Source of the DNA: an uncultured Prevotella sp.
GTDB lineage: Bacteria > Bacteroidota > Bacteroidia > Bacteroidales > Bacteroidaceae
Assembly (NCBI GenBank): GCA_905233165.1
Contig: CAJODL010000005.1
Span: forward strand, 1-64,000
Direction: 5' to 3'
Length of the DNA stretch: 64,000 nucleotides
The notes beneath the pieces are model-generated. The model worked only from the letters and a program-made list of their open reading frames with translations, searched no databases and had not been told where the DNA came from. Made by a program: the position numbers and the translations under genes. The number at the start of each line of letters is the position of its first letter. Positions within the stretch are counted from its first letter, which is position 1. Positions 1-9,811 of this stretch are shown here, one piece after another.

Positions 1-2
1 AT

Positions 3-77
3 GGCGTGGAGATTTTGAGTCATACCATTGGTTCACCTTGGGTAGATGAAGGAACAACAGTTACCTTTGCAACCTAA
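3..77 (+). CDS. C-terminal end of a CDS truncated by the window edge (possibly sensor kinase-like)
   Basis: Open frame from base 3 reads GVEILSHTIGSPWVDEGTTVTFAT then TAA at 75-77; the ending resembles a histidine-kinase ATPase C-terminus. Confidence 0.4.
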   Translation, partial: GVEILSHTIGSPWVDEGTTVTFAT

Positions 78-394
78 TTTCATCGACTTGCGAAAGCAGC
101 AACGGCAGACCTTGTATATATACGCATACGCGCACGAAGGTTTCTGAGGATATAATTATCTTTTGCCGTCCAAAAGAGAGAGAAGGGGAACTCGGTTTAA
201 TTGGACAAGGAACGGTTTAGTTTATTCCCATATTAAATATCTATAACCTAAACTAAACCTTAATGCAAGAATGTGCAAAAATCTGCGTTAAAAAGTGTAA
301 AAGTGCAAAGAACTGGAAAATCGATTTTGCAGATGTTTGCATTTTCTTTTTGACGGCAGTCATATTTAACTTCGTTTTCTTCCGTCACGACTCG

Positions 395-421
395 GCAGAG
401 TTCAAGCCCGCTTGACTCTGC
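395..421. repeat. Hairpin (GCAGAGTTCAAG-CCCG-CTTGACTCTGC)
   Basis: Inverted repeat read directly, one bulged T. Confidence 0.5.
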
Positions 422-535
422 TCTCGCTGCTCCGTCAGTTGCAGACGTCCCTCGGAGTCACTTTATCTACCCTAAAACAAAGGCATTAGCACTGATTATC
501 AGACACTTATATTTACAGATAGTAACTTCAGCATC

Positions 536-604
536 GGAAAGTAGATTCTGCGTGGGAAAGTAGATTCTGCGTAGTAAAGTAGATTCTGCGTAGGAAAGTA
601 GATA
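536..604. repeat. 19-bp tandem repeat, about 3.6 copies (GGAAAGTAGATTCTGCGTA)
   Basis: Copies start at 536, 555, 574, 593. Confidence 0.9.
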
Positions 605-853
605 TAATTACTATGCTCAGCGACTCTTCCGCTGATACAATTCCGTCATTTCCAAAAGTTTTTTAAATTTCTAACCCTCTCCACTCTCAACTCTAAACTT
701 TACAAATACGTTTTTTGTTCAAATAGTTGTTTTTTCGCATTGCGCAAGACATGATGCGTTTCAGTATAGTTCAAAAGAGGTTTTTACTCTGCATTCGGCT
801 ATATATTAGACGCATCTGGGAATGTAAATAGTTCCTGATTACTAAATATTACT

Positions 854-1603
854 TTAGTGTGTTGCTGTTTCTTCTTTGTATAGCCAATGGGCGGCACAGC
901 CGTGCTCTGCTTCATAGTCCATTCTCTCAGAGCGTATCTGTATCTCTATCCAGTTGCAGTCCGGGCCCATCACTGTCATCTGCAATGCCTGATAGCCTGA
1001 TGGCTTCGGATGGGTCACCCAGTCCTTTATACGGTCAGGATGGATGCGATAAAGCATGGCAATGATATTGTATATGCGGAAACAATATAGCTTCTCTACA
1101 TCTACGTTTTCTGCCAACACTATATTCTCTGGCACCTTATACACTATACGCGTAGCAAAGAGGTCATATACATCATCAAACTCCTTGTGGTCTATGCGCA
1201 TCTTTCTCCAGATGCTATAAACAGACTTCATACGATACTGGAAGTCATACACTACGCCAGCATCGTCAAGCATAGCCTTTATAGGAAGTGCGAAAGTCTT
1301 GAAGACCACCTCGCACATAGCTTCCGAATCAGCCAATAATTGCTTTAGTTTTTTATAGTCTTCAGGATACCCAATGCGAACGCATGTGTCCTGCATCTCT
1401 TTCTGGTGACTATTCATAGCCAACCGCTCTGCTACAGGCACTACATTGTCAAGAATGTCATCGACAACCTTCTGAGTTTCTTCGCCATCCAACTCCTCAC
1501 CAGCATCATAACGCTTGGCATAGGAACGCAAAGAATTCAGTTTGTCATTGACATAATCAACCTGCTTAAGCTCCTCAGGTGTAAATTCTGTTTTCTCAAA
1601 CAT
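854..1603 (-). CDS. RelA/SpoT synthetase-domain protein
   Basis: Motifs YDLFATRIVYKV, KPSGYQALQMTV, EIQIRSERMDYEAEHGCAAHWLYK; start placed at MFEKTEF because the upstream codons lie in a heptamer array. Confidence 0.8.
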   Translation of the reverse strand: MFEKTEFTPEELKQVDYVNDKLNSLRSYAKRYDAGEELDGEETQKVVDDILDNVVPVAERLAMNSHQKEMQDTCVRIGYPEDYKKLKQLLADSEAMCEVVFKTFALPIKAMLDDAGVVYDFQYRMKSVYSIWRKMRIDHKEFDDVYDLFATRIVYKVPENIVLAENVDVEKLYCFRIYNIIAMLYRIHPDRIKDWVTHPKPSGYQALQMTVMGPDCNWIEIQIRSERMDYEAEHGCAAHWLYKEETATH

Positions 1604-1631
1604 TTTGTAACGGTTAACTATCAACTGTCAA

Positions 1632-1934
1632 CTATTCAAAGATGAATAGTGAATAGAAACCAGTAATTGTGAATACTTGCTTTATTTCAGGTGACACGCC
1701 CTTAATTGTTATGCTACCGCCCTTTGAGATAGTCTCTTTACGAAGTGCTAGGAACAGTCTCAAGCCTGATGATGAGATAAAGTCAAGATCTGTGCAATCC
1801 ATAAGGATTTTCTTGTCTGCATTGTCCATCAATGGTTGCATATCAATAGAGAACTGCTGCGAAGCAGCTGTGTCCAAACGACCAATGAGCTTTGCTACTA
1901 CCTGGTCTTCTTTCTGTGTAATTTCTAAAGTCAT
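1632..1934 (-). CDS. STAS-domain anti-sigma factor antagonist
   Basis: DCTDLDFISSSGLRLFLALRK motif; 100 aa. Confidence 0.85.
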   Translation of the reverse strand: MTLEITQKEDQVVAKLIGRLDTAASQQFSIDMQPLMDNADKKILMDCTDLDFISSSGLRLFLALRKETISKGGSITIKGVSPEIKQVFTITGFYSLFIFE

Positions 1935-2332
1935 TTCTTTTTATATATCATTGTTAAAACATTCTTTCCGTCCTTACGTCTATAAGCCACACTTTCCATA
2001 AACTGCTGCACAAGGAATATTCCTAATCCACCTATCTCTCTTTTCTCAGCGGAAAGGGTAATATCAGGGTCTTTCACCTTAGTGGGGTCAAATTCTTTGC
2101 CTTCATCTTCCATCACAAAGACTATTTCTTGTCCGTTGGAACTGACAGAGAGTTTTATCAAGCCCTCACCCTCATAGGCATAATTCATTACATTTACTGC
2201 AGCCTCCTCAAGAGCAAGGTTTAGCTGAAAGACTTCTGGCATATCAAGTCCTAATTCTTCACCAAGTTCCTCTACCCATGCAGCCAGCATAGGTACTTCG
2301 GCTACGTCATTATGTAATATCAGATTTTCCAA
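1931..2332 (-). CDS. RsbW-like ATP-binding anti-sigma regulatory kinase
   Basis: NLALEEAAVNVMNYAY, MEDEGKEFDP, GGLGIFLVQQFMESV; overlaps the STAS gene by 4 bp. Confidence 0.85.
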   Translation of the reverse strand: MENLILHNDVAEVPMLAAWVEELGEELGLDMPEVFQLNLALEEAAVNVMNYAYEGEGLIKLSVSSNGQEIVFVMEDEGKEFDPTKVKDPDITLSAEKREIGGLGIFLVQQFMESVAYRRKDGKNVLTMIYKKK

Positions 2333-2444
2333 GCGTGAAAGTGTATAATGCGTTACAAAGGTACTATAAAAAGTAGAAAGAGAGCATTTTTTACAATAGA
2401 CAATAGAACTTTCTGATGTTTTTTCTGAAAAAAACGAAAAAAAA

Positions 2445-2476
2445 TTTGGTAGTTACAGAAAAAAGTATTACCTTTG
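2445..2476 (+). promoter_or_regulatory. Bacteroidota-type promoter for tRNA-Arg (TTTG-N20-TACCTTTG)
   Basis: -33-like TTTG at 2445-2448 and -7-like TACCTTTG at 2469-2476. Confidence 0.6.
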
Positions 2477-2541
2477 CACCCGCATTCGAGAAAAAACAAG
2501 ATTTTTAACGAGTGCATTTGAAAATAGGAACATATAGTGAT

Positions 2542-2615
2542 GGCTCCTTAGCTCAACTGAATAGAGCATCTGACTACGGATCAGAAGGTTGCAGGTTTGA
2601 ATCCTGCAGGAGTCA
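2542..2615 (+). tRNA. tRNA-Arg (anticodon ACG)
   Basis: Cloverleaf read by eye: acceptor GGCTCCT/AGGAGTC, anticodon stem TCTGA/TCAGA with loop CTACGGA, T arm GCAGG TTTGAAT CCTGC. Confidence 0.95.
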
Positions 2616-2618
2616 CAA

Positions 2619-2650
2619 AAAAGAGGTCAACCGCTTGGTTGACCTCTTTT
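2619..2650. terminator. Bidirectional intrinsic terminator
   Basis: AAAAGAGGTCAACC-GCTT-GGTTGACCTCTTTT between tRNA-Arg and the convergent GH57 gene. Confidence 0.85.
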
Positions 2651-2670
2651 CTCATACATAGCTATATATA

Positions 2671-4092
2671 TCACTTCTTTTCCGGTTCAGCCTTCTCTGC
2701 CTCCTTCTTAACAGGAGCAGCCTTCTTCTTGGCTGGAGCTTTCTTAGCAGCGGGCTTCTTGACAGCAGTAGCTGCTGCAGGTTTCTTCTCTTCTGCAGCT
2801 CCTTCATACTTTGCCAGTTTTGCTCTTAGGCGGGCAATCTCATCAGCCTGTGCCTCTATTTCCTTACCCTGATTGGTAATGGTGGTGAGCATATTCTCAA
2901 GTTCCTCATTGTCAATACCTCCATACAAGGTACGAACACGAGAGATGAAGTCGCCGAGGATGTTCATATAGTTAGTGAAGGCATCAAAAGCGCCATCATA
3001 TATACCACGATCTATCCACCAGTTGCTTGGCTTTGTGGTCATGAATCTGAAGTTGTTGGAAGCCTGCAGATAATCCCAGTCCTGAAGCAGTCTTGGGTCC
3101 TTTGCTATAAGCAGACGGTCAGCAACGCTGTAAAGTTTGTTGAAAGCCTCACGCTGCATTTGGTTACCAAGCCAAACGGAGCAGTCACGTTCTTCGTCAA
3201 CCCATGACAGAGAATCGGGCACATCAATAGCACCGACAGAATCAAACTTGTCCATTACCTCAGATGGCGTAGCCCATTCCAGGCCCTTCTCCTTAGCATA
3301 TCCAGGCAGAGCCTTGAGGAAGTCAAGGATATGGCTTGACAATGGCTGTGCGATACCAAGTGCAGACAGTTCCATGAAGATATTTACTACCTGCTCTGAT
3401 TCTGGGCATGCAGCGATATCGTTGATATACTTGTCGGCAAACAATGGATAACCTTCCCAATCAGTATTTGAGAAACGCAGGGAGATATCGTCAGACAGGT
3501 TCACGTCACGCAGCAACAGCTTCAGATTTGGAGCCATGTTACAGTTATACACAAAATGTGGAGACTTCCAACCCAGTACGTGCTTTGCGCCCTCTGTCAA
3601 CATACCTTTGTAGCCCATTGATGCTACCTGCGCGCCAATCTCGTCTGTATAGATGAGAGAAGAGTTGCGCACCACCTGCGGCTTCTTGCCGAAGTACTCC
3701 TCTATCCTCTTCGACATCTTTGTGATGTCGCGCTTGAAGCTCTCCTCGTTTGCCAAGCCAGCAAGACCATGAGAATATGGTTCTGTCAGGAATTCTACCT
3801 GTCCAGACTTGTTCATCTCCTGCAATTTCTCCAGCACCTGCGGAGCGTGCATCTCCAGCTGTTCCATACCAACGCCAGAGAGTGAAAAGGCTACCTTGAA
3901 GCCCTTATCCTCGTTTATCATCTCATGCAAAGCATTGAGTGCCGGCATGTATGAGTGTTCTGCAATGTACGTGATGCTACGCTCATTCTCGTAGTCATCA
4001 TAATAATAATGATCAGTACCGATGTCAAAGAAACGATATCTCTTGAGATGTATTATCTGATGAATCTCAAAATATAGACAAATGGTTTTCAT
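2671..4092 (-). CDS. Glycoside hydrolase family 57 alpha-amylase-like protein with Lys/Ala/Pro-rich tail
   Basis: MKTICLYFEIHQIIHLKRYRFFDIG N-terminus and EPYSHGLAGL; located in a glycogen cluster. Confidence 0.85.
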   Translation of the reverse strand: MKTICLYFEIHQIIHLKRYRFFDIGTDHYYYDDYENERSITYIAEHSYMPALNALHEMINEDKGFKVAFSLSGVGMEQLEMHAPQVLEKLQEMNKSGQVEFLTEPYSHGLAGLANEESFKRDITKMSKRIEEYFGKKPQVVRNSSLIYTDEIGAQVASMGYKGMLTEGAKHVLGWKSPHFVYNCNMAPNLKLLLRDVNLSDDISLRFSNTDWEGYPLFADKYINDIAACPESEQVVNIFMELSALGIAQPLSSHILDFLKALPGYAKEKGLEWATPSEVMDKFDSVGAIDVPDSLSWVDEERDCSVWLGNQMQREAFNKLYSVADRLLIAKDPRLLQDWDYLQASNNFRFMTTKPSNWWIDRGIYDGAFDAFTNYMNILGDFISRVRTLYGGIDNEELENMLTTITNQGKEIEAQADEIARLRAKLAKYEGAAEEKKPAAATAVKKPAAKKAPAKKKAAPVKKEAEKAEPEKK

Positions 4093-4166
4093 GATTTATA
4101 TTTGTTTTATGTTTTTCTTATCTGTTTTTTACTCTATATTTTTCAGTTAGCATATTGCCACCTCTT

Positions 4167-5471
4167 TTAATTAGGAATATAGTTCTTCTGATATTCCTCA
4201 TGGTCGAACCATCCTTTTGACAAGAGCTGGTCATAACACTGTCTTATGCGCAGGCCTACCTTCTCCCATGTTATACCGGCAACCTCCTTCTTACCTTCCT
4301 CGGCGAGGTAGTTATGGAAGCCCTCATTGGTACATAGCGAGTAGATAGCATCAGCCATTGCATGAATATCCCAATAATCCACCTTCAAGACGTTGGTAAG
4401 AATCTCGCCGCATCCTGACTGCTTGGATATTATAGAAGGACATCCGCACTGCATAGCCTCCAGCGGAGCGATACCGAATGGCTCAGAAACAGATGGCATT
4501 ACAAAGACATCTGAATTCTTGTAGCATTCATATACCTGCTTACCCTTCTGGAATCCCGGGAAGTGACATCTGTCAGCAATACCATATGCCGCAGCGAGCT
4601 CTATCATAGCAGCCATCATATCGCCAGAGCCAGCAAAGCAGAAGCGAATGTTCTGGGTACGTTGCAGTACCAGCTTGGCAGCCTCGATAAAGTACTCTGG
4701 ACCTTTCTGCATAGTGATACGTCCGAGGTATGTCACCACCTTCTCGTTAGGAATCTTGTGAGGCTCTATGTCGAGATATTCCTGTGACAAAGGATACACG
4801 GCATTATGCATTGCCACACACTTGCGTGGGTCCTGATGGTACTGGTTGATGACTGTCTGTCTTGTCAGTTCTGACACACACATGATGCAGTCAGCATGGT
4901 CCATACCATTCTTCTCTATTGAATATACCGTTGGATTCACCTTTCCGCGAGAGCGGTCAAAGTCTGTTGCATGCACATGGATGCAGAGAGGTTTTCCACT
5001 CACCATCTTTGCATGCACTCCGGCAGGATATGTCAGCCAGTCATGGGCATGAATGATATCAAACTGCTCCGAGCGTGCCAATACGCCGGCAATGATAGAG
5101 AAGTTGTTAATCTCGTCATGCAGGTTGCCTGGATAGCCGCCGGCAAAGCCCATACAGCCCATATCGTCAAGACCCTGCATATAGTTGAAGTCTGCATAGA
5201 TATGGTCACGGAAGCGGTAGTAGTCTTCTGCAGTATGTCCTACAAAGCGGTTCTTGATATCGTCATACTGTACGTCGCGCCAGGCAATAGGCACCTGACT
5301 CATATTTATTATCTTGAGGAATTTTTCCTCATCACCACAAGGGCGTGGCATACAGAATGTTGTCTCCACATCACCCTGGGCATCAAGGCCTTTCGTAATA
5401 CCATAACTGGCAACAGCAAGACCTCCATATATTTTAGGAGGGAATTCCCATCCGAACATTAAAACTTTCAT
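4167..5471 (-). CDS. Glycosyltransferase (GT4-type), glycogen synthase-like
   Basis: MKVLMFGWEFPPKIYGGLAVASYGI, HAHDWLTYPAGV, PSVSEPFGIAPLEAMQCGCPSI. Confidence 0.85.
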   Translation of the reverse strand: MKVLMFGWEFPPKIYGGLAVASYGITKGLDAQGDVETTFCMPRPCGDEEKFLKIINMSQVPIAWRDVQYDDIKNRFVGHTAEDYYRFRDHIYADFNYMQGLDDMGCMGFAGGYPGNLHDEINNFSIIAGVLARSEQFDIIHAHDWLTYPAGVHAKMVSGKPLCIHVHATDFDRSRGKVNPTVYSIEKNGMDHADCIMCVSELTRQTVINQYHQDPRKCVAMHNAVYPLSQEYLDIEPHKIPNEKVVTYLGRITMQKGPEYFIEAAKLVLQRTQNIRFCFAGSGDMMAAMIELAAAYGIADRCHFPGFQKGKQVYECYKNSDVFVMPSVSEPFGIAPLEAMQCGCPSIISKQSGCGEILTNVLKVDYWDIHAMADAIYSLCTNEGFHNYLAEEGKKEVAGITWEKVGLRIRQCYDQLLSKGWFDHEEYQKNYIPN

Positions 5472-5475
5472 GGCA

Positions 5476-7455
5476 TCAATAATTATATTCGTCAATTAAC
5501 TTCATGGTACGCAGTATTTCTGCCACATTCATAGCAAAGGCCATAGCGCCACGTCCGTGGAATGGTGGGTTACCATCGAAGAGTTCTGATATAGTACCAG
5601 TAGCATGATACATCATCTCGTCCTCAAAGCCTACCATCTGTCTTTGTACGAAGCTCAGTCGCGTGCGCTTATAGATCTTCAGACACGCCTCCATATAGAA
5701 TCCTCCAAGCCACGGCCATGCTGTACCATTGTGGTATGCATAGTCACGCTTTATCTGAGGTCCTACATACATTGGGTTATATCCCCCACTCTTCGGTGAC
5801 AATGTACGCAGTCCCTTAGGTGTCAGCAGTTCTCTGGTACAGAAGTCCAGCACAGTCTTCTGCTGTACGGTATCAAGTGGAGAATAGTCAAGGGCGACAG
5901 CAAAAATCTGATTAGGACGTACATTCCAGTCTTCGATACCTTCTTCTCTGTAGTCAAACAGGTATCCGGCAGGAGTCTCGAATGTCTCAACAAAGGATGC
6001 CTTTGCCTTCTCTGCCATCTTCTGAAGATTTGCGATAACCTTCTTGTCGCCGCCATTTGCCTCCAGCATATCGGCACAGAAGCAGAGAGCATTATACCAC
6101 AGAGCATTAAACTCAACGATATATCCAGTACGAGGAACAACAGGCTTGCCATTAGCCACAGAGTTCATCCATGTCATAGGCTTCTCCCTGCCGTTAGTCC
6201 ACAAGAGACCATTATCCTTCAGCTTCAGGTATATGTGTTTGTTCTTGCTGATATAGGTAATCATATCCACTACCAGCTTCCCATAATCCTTATAAGTCTG
6301 CTCCTTGCCCACCTTCTTTGAGTACTGCTGAATAGCCCAAATGCACCACAGCATTATGTCTGGCTGCTCTATCTCGTAAATATTTACTGATAAAGGTTTG
6401 CCATCCATAAAGTCATAGAGTGCCTTTGCTGCAGTTTTCATGGTAGCGCGGAAATAATCTTCCTCATCCACAGCAAGAGTCAGTCCTGGGAGAGATATAA
6501 AGGTATCGCGTGCGCGAACCTTGAACCAAGGATAACCAGCCAGCAGGTAGTGTTCCTTCTTATCCTCTGGCACAGGGCCTTTTGCTCCCTTCGGAGTCTC
6601 CTTATAGTGGAATTGATGAGCTGCTGCCACGAGAGTGTTGTAGAAGTTATCACGAGGTCTGCGAACATCAACCTCCTTCTGGAAGAGTTTCTTCAGATTA
6701 GAGACATTGATACTATCCAGAGAAGCAGTGAAGATAACCTCATCACCCTTCTTCATGTCAATCTCGAAATAACCTGGTACGAACAAATCCTCGTGGAAGT
6801 CATAGCCTCTGTCTGCCTCCTTGTAATATTCAAGGTTCTTATTCCAAACAGGGTTATACTTAAACTCAAATTTCCTTGACAGCTGCATGTACAGGTCAGG
6901 ATATTCCTTATACATACGCATTGTTATGCCACCATCAACTTCCTTGTAAGAAGTGTTGGCCTGCCAGTTTTCGTGAGTCAGTTCGTCACATCTGCGGAAA
7001 GCTAGGAACGGACGCAGACGCAGTGTTACAGGTGAATGGGCATCATCGATGGTATATCTTACCATCACCCTATCATCATAGTTCTGGAGTATTACCTCCT
7101 TACGCAGCAACACACCACCTACGCGATAAATCGTTGTAGGTACTTTGTCGCAGTTAAATTCTCTGATGTACTTGTGACCGTTTGGATTAAATACGCCACC
7201 CTGATACATGTGCAGTCCGAGGTTGAATTCAGCCCCATGCTGCACAACAGAAGCATCCAAAGAAGAAATCATCACATGATTCTCCTCATCAATGCTTGGG
7301 ATAGGTATCACGAACAGGCCGTGATACTTTCTCGTATTACAATCCACTACGGTACTTGAAGAATAAGCACCAGAACGACTTGTACGCAGAACTTCCCTTC
7401 TAAGAGACTCCTGCAAGTTTGTCATTAGTGCCTTTTCAAACTTTAGGTAACTCAT
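5476..7455 (-). CDS. Amylo-alpha-1,6-glucosidase (glycogen debranching enzyme)
   Basis: SSTVVDCNTRKYHGLFV, AGYPWFKVRARDTFISLPGL, RPNQIFAVALDYSPL. Confidence 0.88.
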   Translation of the reverse strand: MSYLKFEKALMTNLQESLRREVLRTSRSGAYSSSTVVDCNTRKYHGLFVIPIPSIDEENHVMISSLDASVVQHGAEFNLGLHMYQGGVFNPNGHKYIREFNCDKVPTTIYRVGGVLLRKEVILQNYDDRVMVRYTIDDAHSPVTLRLRPFLAFRRCDELTHENWQANTSYKEVDGGITMRMYKEYPDLYMQLSRKFEFKYNPVWNKNLEYYKEADRGYDFHEDLFVPGYFEIDMKKGDEVIFTASLDSINVSNLKKLFQKEVDVRRPRDNFYNTLVAAAHQFHYKETPKGAKGPVPEDKKEHYLLAGYPWFKVRARDTFISLPGLTLAVDEEDYFRATMKTAAKALYDFMDGKPLSVNIYEIEQPDIMLWCIWAIQQYSKKVGKEQTYKDYGKLVVDMITYISKNKHIYLKLKDNGLLWTNGREKPMTWMNSVANGKPVVPRTGYIVEFNALWYNALCFCADMLEANGGDKKVIANLQKMAEKAKASFVETFETPAGYLFDYREEGIEDWNVRPNQIFAVALDYSPLDTVQQKTVLDFCTRELLTPKGLRTLSPKSGGYNPMYVGPQIKRDYAYHNGTAWPWLGGFYMEACLKIYKRTRLSFVQRQMVGFEDEMMYHATGTISELFDGNPPFHGRGAMAFAMNVAEILRTMKLIDEYNY

Positions 7456-7687
7456 AGTTTGTATTTAGGTTAATAATATTGTTTATGGTTTGTTTACAAT
7501 TTGTTTTTGCAAAATTATTAAATAATTCCACAAACGCCAAATAATTAACAAAGTTTAAGAAACTTGTAACGTTTAAAGATTAACGGTTAGCGGTAAAAGG
7601 CCTTCTTCCTTTGACTCCTTATTCACAATAATTATGATATATTACTATGGTGTCTTTGCCTGTTTTGTATTAGCATTCTTTGTATAG

Positions 7688-8272
7688 TCAAAGTTCGCCA
7701 AGGTTCACATACCCGTTCATGACGGCATATATGATGATGTCTGCCAATGAGCGGGCATGCAGTTTTTCCATGATGTTCTTGCGATGAGTGATAACCGTTG
7801 TAATACTGATGTTCATACGGTCGGCAATCTCCTTGTTGATGAGTCCCTTGGTCAGCAGGATGGTTACCTCCAGTTCACGGGGTGACAACTGGACAATACC
7901 GTTGTCTGTAGACATACGATGACTGGAATCGGAGTGTCCTTGCCTTTGCAAGGTTATGATAGATTTGACCACCATCTTCTCGCTCTGGCAGACGTTGAGT
8001 GTAGCAACTCCCTGTATCTGCATGTCGCCATTGACTAACACGATGGTTTGCTGAAGTCGGGTACGGAAAAAGGCGGAGTGCTCGAAATATATACGAGAAG
8101 CCACGAAATAATGTACGAACTGGTTATTTGCCACTTCCATCTCACTGAAGGTGACAAAAATCCTAATATCCACCATCGGCGCCATATCCTTCAGAATCTG
8201 CTGAAGCCCAAGTGCCGAAAGTATATTAGAATCAACTATTGCGATAGAAAAAACTGGTCGCAGACTTTCCAT
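7688..8272 (-). CDS. LuxR/FixJ-type HTH response regulator-like protein
   Basis: C-terminal LSPRELEVTILLTKGLINKEIADRMNISITTVITHRKNIMEKL; start moved to MESLRPV because CAAAGGTA (reverse -7) lies at 8291-8298. Confidence 0.8.
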   Translation of the reverse strand: MESLRPVFSIAIVDSNILSALGLQQILKDMAPMVDIRIFVTFSEMEVANNQFVHYFVASRIYFEHSAFFRTRLQQTIVLVNGDMQIQGVATLNVCQSEKMVVKSIITLQRQGHSDSSHRMSTDNGIVQLSPRELEVTILLTKGLINKEIADRMNISITTVITHRKNIMEKLHARSLADIIIYAVMNGYVNLGEL

Positions 8273-8384
8273 ATTTAGTAAAATATGGCACAAAGGTACT
8301 ATTTTTTTTTGGAACTTTTGTCTTTTTATGTAACGTTTCCTCATAAATGAGGATATAAAACGAACAATTCATTATTTTTTAGGA

Positions 8385-8415
8385 TTGTGAATGAAAAGAA
8401 ATCGTAGTATCTTTG
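8385..8415 (+). promoter_or_regulatory. Promoter for the heme cluster (TTG-N20-TATCTTTG)
   Basis: TTG 8385-8387 and TATCTTTG 8408-8415, inside the 5' part of the longest ORF. Confidence 0.55.
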
Positions 8416-8441
8416 CAGCCAAAATTGCGAAACCAGACTTT

Positions 8442-9779
8442 ATGCTGACACCAGATGTTATAAAAAAATACAATATACCTGTTCCACGATATACCAGTTA
8501 CCCGCCGGCAAACTATTTCAGAGATTTGTCTGAGGAAGAATACATCAGTGCAGTTCTTCGTTCAAACGATGCGAAAGACAGAAACCTGTCCTTCTATCTA
8601 CATATACCCTTCTGCTACCACTTGTGCCATTATTGCGCTTGTAACTCATACGCTATGCGAAGTAAGGTTGATGTGGATAACTACGTGAAGGCATTGCATA
8701 AGGAAATTGATTTGATAATTCCACTTTTACAGCCCGACAGGCAAGTTGCGCAGATACATTATGGAGGTGGGAGCCCCACAAGTCTTCAGCCAGCTGTCAT
8801 CAAGTCGCTCAACCAACACATTCTAAATATTTTTCCAAAGATTGACAGTCCTGAGGTGGCCATCGAGTGCCACCCCGGCTATCTGTCGCTCTCAGATTGG
8901 AAAGGACTTGTAGAAGCGGGCTTTTCCCGATTCAGTATTGGTGTTCAGGACTTTTACGAAAAAGTCTTGAAGACCGTCAACCGACGCCATTCCAAAGAGA
9001 GAATGGAAGACATCTTTGCCGTGCTGCGTGACGGAGGTGCACACATCAACCTGGATTTTCTTTATGGTCTGCCTTACCAGACAGCAGAGAGCTTTAGTCA
9101 CACCATAGAGCAGGCAATTCGTCTGCAGCCCGACCGGTTGGTGATGTTCAGCTATGCCCACGTACCCTGGCTGAAGAAACGACAGCTCATCTTGGAAAAG
9201 GCAGGACTGCCCACTGCCGAGGAGAAGGAACGGATGTTTAATGAGGCTGCTAAACTGCTTCTGGCAGCAGGCTACGTGAGAGTTGGTATGGATCATTTCG
9301 TACGTCCTGACGACGAGCTCTATACCGCATTGCAAGAAGGTCTTCTGCACAGGAATTTCCAAGGCTACTGTACCCGCAGAACGACAGCCCAGGTATATGC
9401 GCTAGGTGTGACAGGTATCACTCAACTGGAAACGGCTTACGCCCAAAATACGAAAGACATCGATGAATACATCCAAACAGTAAACAGCGGACATCTGCCT
9501 GTCAGGAAAGGTTATCTGTTAACCAGGGAAGAACAGTTGTCAAGGGAAGTCATCGACAGTCTGATGTGTAACTATGCCGTAACACTAACAGATAAGCAGC
9601 GGGCGGTGATGAATTATGACGAACAACGACTGGCGGAGATGCAGACCGACGGCATCATCACCATCGATGGTAACACTATAAGGATGGCACATGAGAGCAG
9701 TCCGTTTGTGAGAAATGTGGCAGCACTCCTCGATCCGCTGATGCAGCATACGACGAAAGCTTTCTCAAAACCCGTATAA
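8442..9779 (+). CDS. hemN: Oxygen-independent coproporphyrinogen III oxidase/dehydrogenase
   Basis: Radical-SAM CYHLCHYCACN motif, YGGGSPTSL, FSIGVQDFYEKVLKTVNR; start at MLTPDVIKKY after the promoter. Confidence 0.92.
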   Translation: MLTPDVIKKYNIPVPRYTSYPPANYFRDLSEEEYISAVLRSNDAKDRNLSFYLHIPFCYHLCHYCACNSYAMRSKVDVDNYVKALHKEIDLIIPLLQPDRQVAQIHYGGGSPTSLQPAVIKSLNQHILNIFPKIDSPEVAIECHPGYLSLSDWKGLVEAGFSRFSIGVQDFYEKVLKTVNRRHSKERMEDIFAVLRDGGAHINLDFLYGLPYQTAESFSHTIEQAIRLQPDRLVMFSYAHVPWLKKRQLILEKAGLPTAEEKERMFNEAAKLLLAAGYVRVGMDHFVRPDDELYTALQEGLLHRNFQGYCTRRTTAQVYALGVTGITQLETAYAQNTKDIDEYIQTVNSGHLPVRKGYLLTREEQLSREVIDSLMCNYAVTLTDKQRAVMNYDEQRLAEMQTDGIITIDGNTIRMAHESSPFVRNVAALLDPLMQHTTKAFSKPV

Positions 9780-9811
9780 GTGTTTAAGATTTCAAATAGT
9801 TCAAGTACAGG

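Noticed and set aside
859-1065. Plus-strand ORFs opposite the RelA/SpoT gene (859-1065, 1406-1645)
   Set aside because: Antisense shadows of a well-supported gene; no family features.
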